Shown here piece after piece: positions 8,469 to 15,039 of a stretch of 64,000 nt of DNA (within the stretch, counting starts at the first letter, position 1; each line of letters starts with the position of its first letter). A program made the position numbers and the translations under genes. The notes under the pieces were generated by a model, which worked only from the letters and a program-made list of their open reading frames with translations, was not told the DNA's origin and did not search any database. The DNA is from Chitinophagales bacterium (GTDB lineage Bacteria > Bacteroidota > Bacteroidia > Chitinophagales > Saprospiraceae), in NCBI GenBank assembly GCA_013299105.1, contig JAAFJY010000017.1, positions 62,001 to 126,000 on the forward strand, in the 5' to 3' direction.

Positions 8469-8752
8469 GTGACAAGCCACGAATAAACCTTACCAAATCG
8501 CAACTTCGTTGCCTCACTGTGCGAGGCCATTTTTGGAACACGGATAAAATTGGGTTTGGGTGTGCTTGTGTGGGTTTGAGTGTGAAGAAACCTCGTTTTC
8601 AATTGGAGACTAAATTTAATCTCGAAGCCCACACACCCGAACTCACACTTACACACTTCACACCCTTTTTTACGGATTTCCAGCATGACGTTGACCATGA
8701 TGTTGACAACTGGTAAGTAAAAAATTGGTAAGGTTTATTTTTGAACTGTTAC
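8469..8752 (+). mobile_element. Family 1 MITE-like element, copy A (284 bp)
   Basis: The element runs from GTGACAAGCC to GAACTGTTAC and is flanked on both sides by TTT (8466-8468 and 8753-8755), an apparent 3-bp target duplication. Inner inverted repeats are AATAAACCTTACCAAAT at 8482-8498 and ATTGGTAAGGTTTATT at 8724-8739. A small hairpin (GCCTCACTGTGCGAGGC, 8511-8527) is followed by AACACGGAT and, near the right end, by ACGGATTTCCAGCATGACG. Unlike the other copies, its middle is a G/T-rich then C/A-rich stretch able to fold back on itself. It encodes nothing convincing, so it must rely on a transposase elsewhere. Confidence 0.7.
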
Positions 8753-9090
8753 TTTGCAAAAAAAAATTAGGTGTTTTTGAGTGGATTCCTGGATACGCGT
8801 TGCAAACGCATGTAAGATGGTTCCGGTCAGGAGACCATGAACCAGCAAGCATCCTTCAAAATACCATTTCGGAAACCCGAATTCCTCAGCCATCGACAAA
8901 TCACTAATGCGAGCCCCGCCTTCGTAAGTCGTCACTCATCGATCATCAATCGTACTTCAAAAAGTCAAGGTCGCAATAGCAACTCAACCTTCAAAGTACC
9001 ATTTCGGAAACCCGAAAACTTCAGCCATCGACAAATCCCCAATGCGAGCTACCACTCATAACTCATAATTCATCACTCATAACAAAAAAA
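8753..9090. repeat. Intergenic region with a 62-base direct repeat
   Basis: No gene is seen between copy A of family 1 and the subtilase. Bases 8853-8914 and 8988-9049 are two 62-base direct repeats differing at a few positions; both begin CCTTCAAA, contain ACCATTTCGGAAACCCGAA and end AATGCGAGC. Around them are tracts of the CTTACGA/TCGTAAG and ACTCATAA type. The segment AAGATGGTTCCGGTCAG at about 8815 recurs as its exact complement at about 63041, so this region is a mosaic of dispersed repeats. Confidence 0.65.
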
Positions 9091-11151
9091 TTAGCTGCTC
9101 CGCTTCTCAATCATCACCCGAATCTCCTGGATCGAGGAGCCACTAAGCCCTGAAGATCCGCAAATTTGCCCATCCCGTGCCTTGACGGTCGTGGTTCTGC
9201 CCACAATTTTCGCTTCATACACCACGCTAAACTGACTCGCTGCTGCTCCGATCAAGCGGATTTCGAGGCCAATGGCGCGGCGACTTTGGTTCAAAATCCC
9301 CGTAAAATCGCCGTTGACCGCCCAGGGGGTGGTACCTACACGGGCCAGATTCAGTCGGTATTGGATGCTCAGTTCGGGTGTGGCGGGGTCTAATTTCAGT
9401 TCCAAACCGACCAAACGGTTAAACTCTTGGTTGTCACTGGTCCACTTGCCTTCGCTGATTTTAACCTTTGAGCCGGGCGAAAAATGGGCCATTCCGCTCA
9501 CTTTTACATTTTGCGGACCCTGTTGCAAACCCTTGGCGTTGGCTACGGCTTTGGCTGGATTGACGCGACCATAACCATAAAATATGCTGTGGCCATTGGT
9601 ATCGTAAGCGCCTTTTTCTACGTCGATTTGATCACAGGAATTGCGCAGCAGGTTTTTGACTTCAGCAGACGTCAACTTGGGATTGACAGCCAACACCAGG
9701 GCAATTACCCCCGCCGCACCCGGACAAGCGCTGGAGGTACCGCCAAATTCAGCAGTGTACAGGCCTTCTTTGTCACCCACCGTGCCTTCAGCATTGGGCG
9801 TCCCAGGGTTGTAGCCGCGCTCCCCTACCCGATCGGTGGTCCAGATGCCCGGCGTGAGTGGGCGAACGGGATTGATGCGCGGCGCAAACAAGTCATTGCT
9901 CGGAAAACTGAGCCAAATGGCTTTGCCAAAATCGCTGTAAACGCTCCTTTTGCTGCGGTCGTTGCAAGCGGCTACCGCAATGATCGGCGGATATGCGGCG
10001 TAGCCATCCAGGTCCACACTTTCGTTGCCATTGCCAGCGGCCCAGGTGATCACGCAACCTTTGCCACCCCGGCCCTTGGTCAGGGCGTAGTCGATGGCCA
10101 GGCGGGCGCTGTCGGGCATGGGAAAATTCATGCGGTGCAGCGGATCATTGGGATTGTCCCAGGCCCCATCAGCCGGGCCCCAAGAACAGGAAATCACGTC
10201 TGCACCATTGTCGGCAGCCCAGGCAAAAGCCTTTGATTCAGAAATAGAGCCCAAGCCGCCGCAGCGAATCGGCATCAACTTGGCCTCTGGTGCCACGCCC
10301 GAAGCCTTGCCCGTACCGTTAGCGCAGGCCACTCCGGCACAAGCCGTGCCGTGGTTGTCGCCAAAGCCCCTTGGTCTGGGATTATCGGTATTCAAAATGG
10401 TATCTCTGGGAAAAACGACCTTGCCTGCACCTTGGAACTCGGGGTGGTCAATGTCCACCCCATCGTCGATCACGCAGATGGTAATGCCCTTGCCCTTGGT
10501 CGTTTTCCAGGCTTCTTCGATGTTTACGCTGGCGTCCACTTCTTTGCCATTCACGGTGGTTTTGGCCAGGTGCCACTGCATCGGGAACACCGCCTTGTAG
10601 CGTTTTTCCTGCACCAATTCGGGGTGACAATACTCCACTTCTTTTTCTTTCAACAAGGCATCGCTGATCTCAAAAATTTTCAAGCCCGTGCCTTCATCGG
10701 CTTTGGCGAAATAGGCATTTTCGGCAAAAACCAACTTTTCGGCGACATTGAGCTGGTGTTTTTTCAAAAGTTCAGCGCAGCGTTTCTCCGTCGTTCCGTC
10801 TTTAAATTTGACAAAAAAGTTCTCGGTATAAATGAACACCACCCCAGTGTTGGCGTCCTTGAGCACCCGACCAGCGAATTTGATGCCCTCTTCATTTTTA
10901 AAACTACTGCGCACCTTGTTGCGGATGCTCATGCTGGCCATGCCGCGTTGGCTGGCAATTTGATAGACCACCACATCGGCTTCAGGGAATGCAGCAAAAG
11001 GGATCAGTGAACTGGCCAGTTCGCGGGCAGCCTCGCTGAGGCTCAGGTCGCCGAGTTGTTGACCATTTTCAGTGCGCACCACCACCAGGTCGGTGGCTTC
11101 TACCAGGGTCATTTCACGGCCTTGGGAGCCGCCATAGCGGAATGAATACAT
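9091..11151 (-). CDS. S8 family serine peptidase (subtilase)
   Basis: A 686-residue subtilisin-fold protease. The catalytic triad is visible: Asp229 in CVIDDGVDIDHPEF, His267 in GDNHGTACAGVA, and Ser473 in GGTSSACPGAAGV, with the oxyanion Asn374 in WAAGNGNES. Residues 1-200 are a long N-terminal region that could act as a propeptide. Residues ~545-686 form an extra beta-rich C-terminal domain. No signal peptide is recognisable at MYSFRYGGSQ, which is unusual for subtilases and suggests cytoplasmic action or non-classical export. It is a single gene flanked by repeat-filled gaps, with no obvious partner. The enzyme class is secure; the substrate is unknown. Confidence 0.92.
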   Translation of the reverse strand: MYSFRYGGSQGREMTLVEATDLVVVRTENGQQLGDLSLSEAARELASSLIPFAAFPEADVVVYQIASQRGMASMSIRNKVRSSFKNEEGIKFAGRVLKDANTGVVFIYTENFFVKFKDGTTEKRCAELLKKHQLNVAEKLVFAENAYFAKADEGTGLKIFEISDALLKEKEVEYCHPELVQEKRYKAVFPMQWHLAKTTVNGKEVDASVNIEEAWKTTKGKGITICVIDDGVDIDHPEFQGAGKVVFPRDTILNTDNPRPRGFGDNHGTACAGVACANGTGKASGVAPEAKLMPIRCGGLGSISESKAFAWAADNGADVISCSWGPADGAWDNPNDPLHRMNFPMPDSARLAIDYALTKGRGGKGCVITWAAGNGNESVDLDGYAAYPPIIAVAACNDRSKRSVYSDFGKAIWLSFPSNDLFAPRINPVRPLTPGIWTTDRVGERGYNPGTPNAEGTVGDKEGLYTAEFGGTSSACPGAAGVIALVLAVNPKLTSAEVKNLLRNSCDQIDVEKGAYDTNGHSIFYGYGRVNPAKAVANAKGLQQGPQNVKVSGMAHFSPGSKVKISEGKWTSDNQEFNRLVGLELKLDPATPELSIQYRLNLARVGTTPWAVNGDFTGILNQSRRAIGLEIRLIGAAASQFSVVYEAKIVGRTTTVKARDGQICGSSGLSGSSIQEIRVMIEKRSS

Positions 11152-11595
11152 GGATTTTGGATGTTTTGGGATCGGAGTAGCTTAATATGGCCACGAATAT
11201 AATTTGTAAAGCCAAGGCTTTGTGCCGCTTCGCGACACAATAGTTGGAACACGGATGACACGGATTAAACGGATTTTCACGGATCGCCAGCTTGACGTTG
11301 ACACCTCCCATTAATCATGGTCATTTTACAAAAAATACAGCAGCCCTACATTCCGATTTGTAATGTAAAATTGAATCAGGGACCTTCTTTAACAAGACGC
11401 AAATTCAGGGATAAATCGTATATATCCACTTATTTTTGAGTGAAATCCAAAATTTTTATCTTTTTTAGCCCTTGCTTAGCAAACAAAGGGGTGTTTTTTC
11501 GGAGAATTGCACCCAATTTCCTTTATTTGCCCTACCTGCCAAATAACTAAATCGACTTTCGTTAACGCGAACCTAAACATCAACAAACCGAAAAC
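11152..11595. repeat. Intergenic region with a family 1 core fragment
   Basis: No gene is seen here. Bases 11220-11240 form a hairpin (TTGTGCCGC, loop TTC, GCGACACAA, one mismatch). It is followed by GGAACACGGATGACACGG and CGGATTTTCACGGAT, then CAGCTTGACGTTGAC up to about 11301. This is the core module of the family 1 element without its terminal inverted repeats. The rest (11310-11595) is A+T-rich upstream sequence of the oxidoreductase gene. I saw no confident promoter in it. Confidence 0.55.
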
Positions 11596-12744
11596 ATGGA
11601 AAAAATCAAAACTGCGGTAGTCGGCATGGGTTTCATCGGACCTGCCCACGTAGAAGCCTTGCGCCGCTTGCCCAATGTGGACGTGGTGGGCATCCTGCAC
11701 TTCAACCCTGAAATGACCCGCGCCAAGGCCGAAGAAATGGGCATTCAGGTAGCCTACGAAAGCTTTGAAGCCGTCTTGGCCGACCCGCAGATCCAGTGTG
11801 TACACATCTGCACCCCCAACGCCATGCACTTCCACCAGGCCAAAGCGGCCATGTTGGCTGGCAAACATGTGGTGTGCGAAAAACCACTCTCTACCACCAT
11901 CGCTGAATCAGAAGAGCTCGTGGCCCTGGCCGCCAAAACAGGCTTGGTCAATGCCATTCACTTTAACCTGCGCTACTATCCCCTGATTCGCCAAATGCGC
12001 ACCATGCGGGAGAAAGGCGAGCTGGGTGAAGTGTATTCCGTCATTGGCTCCTACTTGCAAGACTGGTTGTTCAAAGACACCGATTACAACTGGCGCCTAG
12101 AGCCTGAACAATCGGGTGAAAGCCGCGCCATTGCCGACATTGGCTCGCACTTGCTGGACGCCATTGAGTACATCACTGGCCTGAAAGTGGAAAGTGTGAT
12201 GGCCGACTTCAGCACCGTACACAAGTTCCGCAAGAAGCCTTTGAAGCCCGTGGAAACCTACTCCGGCAAATTCCTGCAACCCGAAGACTACCAGGATGTG
12301 CCCATCAATACCGAAGACCATGCCAATGTAATGCTGCGCTTCAGCAATGGCAACAAAGGCGTGGTGACCGTCAGCCAGGTATCGGCAGGTCGCAAAAACC
12401 GCATGGAATTGGAAATCGCTGGCTCAAACGAGACTTACCAGTGGATTTCGGAATCGCCCAACAACCTTTGGATTGGCAAGCGCGACGGGGCCAACCAGCA
12501 CCTGATGCGCGACCCGGCCCTGCTGCACGGCGAGGCCCGTGGTTTGGTTTCTTTCCCTGGCGGCCACAACGAGGGTTTCCCGGATACTTCCAAGCAGTTG
12601 TTCAAAGAGGTTTACCAGGCGATTACCGAGGGGAAGCAGCCTGTTAATCCTCCTTTCCCAACTTTCGCCGATGGGTTGCGCGAAATCCAAATTTGCGAAG
12701 CCATCGTAGAGAGCAACAAAAAGCAGGCTTGGGTGAAAATCTGA
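11596..12744 (+). CDS. Gfo/Idh/MocA family oxidoreductase
   Basis: NAD(P)-dependent sugar or cyclitol dehydrogenase family, 382 residues. The N-terminal Rossmann fold shows VVGMGFIGPAH (glycine-rich loop, residues 8-18). CTPNAMH and the signature HVVCEKPLS follow, with catalytic-region Lys96. The C-terminal domain has ADIGSHLLDAIEYI, matching the substrate-binding G-x-H-x-x-D motif. There is no signal peptide or Tat motif, so it is cytoplasmic, unlike the exported members common in Bacteroidota. It stands alone, converging with a LytTR regulator across a hairpin terminator. The precise substrate cannot be read from the sequence. Confidence 0.92.
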   Translation: MEKIKTAVVGMGFIGPAHVEALRRLPNVDVVGILHFNPEMTRAKAEEMGIQVAYESFEAVLADPQIQCVHICTPNAMHFHQAKAAMLAGKHVVCEKPLSTTIAESEELVALAAKTGLVNAIHFNLRYYPLIRQMRTMREKGELGEVYSVIGSYLQDWLFKDTDYNWRLEPEQSGESRAIADIGSHLLDAIEYITGLKVESVMADFSTVHKFRKKPLKPVETYSGKFLQPEDYQDVPINTEDHANVMLRFSNGNKGVVTVSQVSAGRKNRMELEIAGSNETYQWISESPNNLWIGKRDGANQHLMRDPALLHGEARGLVSFPGGHNEGFPDTSKQLFKEVYQAITEGKQPVNPPFPTFADGLREIQICEAIVESNKKQAWVKI

Positions 12745-12834
12745 GTTTAGTTGAAAGGTTGAAAAGTTGAAGAGAGGGGCATGCTCCTAAATCTCCGGTC
12801 AACTGTATATTTTTAGCCACCATACGTAAAAAAT

Positions 12835-12867
12835 CCCTCGCATCTAGCCATTAGGTTGATGCGGGGG
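12835..12867. terminator. Hairpin between convergent genes
   Basis: CCCTCGCATC (12835-12844) pairs with GATGCGGGGG (12858-12867) with one mismatch and a 13-base loop. It is flanked by an A-rich stretch on the left and a short T-containing stretch on the right. It sits between the ends of the oxidoreductase (plus) and the LytTR regulator (minus), so it can serve as a shared bidirectional terminator. Confidence 0.6.
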
Positions 12868-12895
12868 ACTTTAATTTCAGGGAGATTCAAGCCCA

Positions 12896-13594
12896 TCACT
12901 TCACAATCCCCTTCAATTCCCGCAAATAAGTCTCTCCGACGTTTAGCCATTTGCCGCCAACTTTTATTTTGGCCTTTTGCACGGCCTCAACCTTAGCGGT
13001 GTTGACAACCAAAGAACGGTGAATGCGGCGAAAACCCGCTTGATGCAGGCTACTGGCCAGGTTTTTGAGGCGTTCCAAGGTCAAAATGGGCTTGCTTTGC
13101 GATTCCAGGTAAAACTTTACATAGTCGCCCAAGCTTTCCAGGTAGAGCACGTCCTGGAGCATGATTTTGACCTTTTGGTATTCTGAGAGCACAAAGATAT
13201 GGTCTGCAACAGGGGGCAAAACTTCGGCTTTGCGGCGCAGCTCCAGCAGTTCTCCAGCTTTGTTCATGGCTTTTTTAAAGCGTTCGATGGGTACGGGTTT
13301 CACCAAGTAATCCACCACGTCCAGATTGAAACCCTCATGGGCAAATTCTTTGTACGCGGTGACAAAAATGACCATCGGGCGTTCATCGGGCAGGGCTTCC
13401 ACAAATTGCAGGCCATTGATGTCGGGCATATTGATGTCGGTCAGCAGCAAATCGACAGTATTGTTTTGCAAAAAAACCGCAGCAGTATCAGCATCGGTGA
13501 AAGTGCCCAGCAGTTGCCAATCGGATAATTGCTCGGCGTATTTTTCGATGAGCACCAGCGCCAATGGTTCGTCGTCCAATGCAATGAAGGTCAT
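12896..13594 (-). CDS. LytTR-family response regulator
   Basis: A 232-residue regulator. Residues 1-120 are a receiver domain with the acidic pocket LDDEP and phospho-acceptor Asp53 in LLTDINMPDINGL, plus the conserved Thr and Lys in VTAYKEF and YLVKPV. Residues ~130-232 are a LytTR DNA-binding domain (IMLQDVLYLESLGDYVKFYL, RIHRSLVVN). It overlaps the upstream kinase by four bases (ATGA), so the two are translationally coupled and form a cognate pair. Its targets are not known. Confidence 0.93.
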   Translation of the reverse strand: MTFIALDDEPLALVLIEKYAEQLSDWQLLGTFTDADTAAVFLQNNTVDLLLTDINMPDINGLQFVEALPDERPMVIFVTAYKEFAHEGFNLDVVDYLVKPVPIERFKKAMNKAGELLELRRKAEVLPPVADHIFVLSEYQKVKIMLQDVLYLESLGDYVKFYLESQSKPILTLERLKNLASSLHQAGFRRIHRSLVVNTAKVEAVQKAKIKVGGKWLNVGETYLRELKGIVK

Positions 13595-14634
13595 GAGCTG
13601 AGGTTTATGGCCAATTTCACGGTATGCACCTGTTCGTCATGGTCAATCCCTAGAATGTAATTTTGGGGGTAAGAATGCTCCAAACGCTGTTGGGTATTCG
13701 CCAAGCCCACGCCCGATGGATTGCCACTAAAGGCCATTTTGGGGGGCAGAACCGGGTTTTTCACTTCCAAAGTCAGTTGATTTCCTTGCAAATGGAGCGA
13801 AATAGACAATTCGCACGCCTGCTTGGTCGTCAGTCCATGCTTGAAGGTGTTTTCGATAAAAGGAATCAAAATCATGGGCTCAATTTCGATGGCCGGGGGC
13901 ACTGCTTTGGGCAACTCCACTTTTAAGGTGGCGTTGGGCGGCAGGCGCAAGCGCTGCAAGGCGACATAATTTTCAATGAACTCAATGTCCAGGGCCAAAG
14001 GCACCTTGGGTTTGGCGCACTCGTGCAGGATGTAGTTCACCATTTCTGAGAGTTTCAATAAGCCCTCCGAGGTTTTTTCGGGCTCACTGAGCGACAGTAC
14101 ATACAGGTTATTCAGGGTATTGACCAAAAAATGAGGGTTGATCTGCGATTTCAGTAGTGCAATCTCCGCCTCCAGCCTGCGGCGATTGGCCTCCTCTTCG
14201 GCTTTCTTTTTCTTTTCAAAAGCCGAAAGTCCACCTACACTTGCCGCCGCACCAAAAATCATCAGGCCAAGGAAAACTGGCGGGATGATCACATACCGCA
14301 AGGGGATTTTTTTCTTAGAGGGACCTTTTTTCTTGGCTTCTACCGATACCATCTCAGGTTTTGACAAGTTCAAATCTACCACGATCGAATACCCAACATA
14401 TGCCAGCAACACCACGATATTGAGTGCAACGAACAGCATTTTTTTACCCGCAAAAAACATGGGCAGCAAGAAACGAGCGCACACATTGTACAAAATCGCA
14501 TAGCCTGATACCCGAATGGTCATCACCAGGTAAAAGCCTGGCAGCTTGTCTTCGGTATTGCCCGTGAGTGAAAAAACCGACCATATGGCAATCCAAATGG
14601 CGGCTTGTAAGATGATGGCGCTGGATGTTTTCAT
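13591..14634 (-). CDS. LytS/YehU-type sensor histidine kinase
   Basis: A 347-residue membrane kinase of the His_kinase (PF06580) family. Four membrane segments are predicted at about 8-25, 35-60, 66-88 and 112-135. A short coiled coil rich in K and E (140-163) leads to the phosphorylation motif LKSQINPHFLVNTLNNLY (His168). A HATPase domain follows, with NTFKHG and GVGLANTQQRL. No separate sensor domain is present, so the signal is probably sensed by the membrane part. It lies directly upstream of, and overlaps, its response regulator. Confidence 0.93.
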   Translation of the reverse strand: MKTSSAIILQAAIWIAIWSVFSLTGNTEDKLPGFYLVMTIRVSGYAILYNVCARFLLPMFFAGKKMLFVALNIVVLLAYVGYSIVVDLNLSKPEMVSVEAKKKGPSKKKIPLRYVIIPPVFLGLMIFGAAASVGGLSAFEKKKKAEEEANRRRLEAEIALLKSQINPHFLVNTLNNLYVLSLSEPEKTSEGLLKLSEMVNYILHECAKPKVPLALDIEFIENYVALQRLRLPPNATLKVELPKAVPPAIEIEPMILIPFIENTFKHGLTTKQACELSISLHLQGNQLTLEVKNPVLPPKMAFSGNPSGVGLANTQQRLEHSYPQNYILGIDHDEQVHTVKLAINLSS

Positions 14635-14809
14635 ATGATCTTAAAGTTGAGGGGTTGAAGAGTTGAGGGATTGAGAAGAGCTGAATCATGCTGGAAATTC
14701 TTGAAAAATTCGTTTTTAGTATTTCATTCATGTTTCAACATCGCGAACGGTGCCACGACTTGGCTTGAGCAGTGCAAAGTGCTTGCTCCCATTATCAGTG
14801 GCTCTTAGG

Positions 14810-14871
14810 GAGCGTAAAAAATAAGGTGGACGGATTTGGGGTTAGCAAATACGTCCATTTTATTTTAGCTC
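14810..14871 (+). mobile_element. Family 2 MITE-like element, short copy
   Basis: The 405-base gap between the kinase and the TonB-type barrel (14635-15039) holds no gene. It contains GAGCGTAAAAAATAAGGTGGAC (14810-14831) and the matching inverted end GTCCATTTTATTTTAGCTC (14853-14871), with only ~21 bases between them. This is the shortest of six copies and looks like an internal deletion. A GTTGAGGGGTTGAAGAG-type repeat tract lies at 14644-14680. Confidence 0.6.
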
Positions 14872-15039
14872 AAATACTTACGGCAAAGTTCATGAAAAAA
14901 TACCGCAAAAAGACAAGTGGCCTACCGATTCAACGATGAAAACGCCCCCCTCATCGGTGAATCCGGTTTTGGCACTTGGTAAAGCCTCACTTTTGCAGCG
15001 AAAAGCAGTACCGACTCAAAAATTTTCTAAAGCGTTGTT

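Noticed and set aside
9484-11010. Long plus-strand frames opposite the subtilase
   Set aside because: The minus frame has a complete catalytic triad; the plus frames are fragmentary and feature-free.
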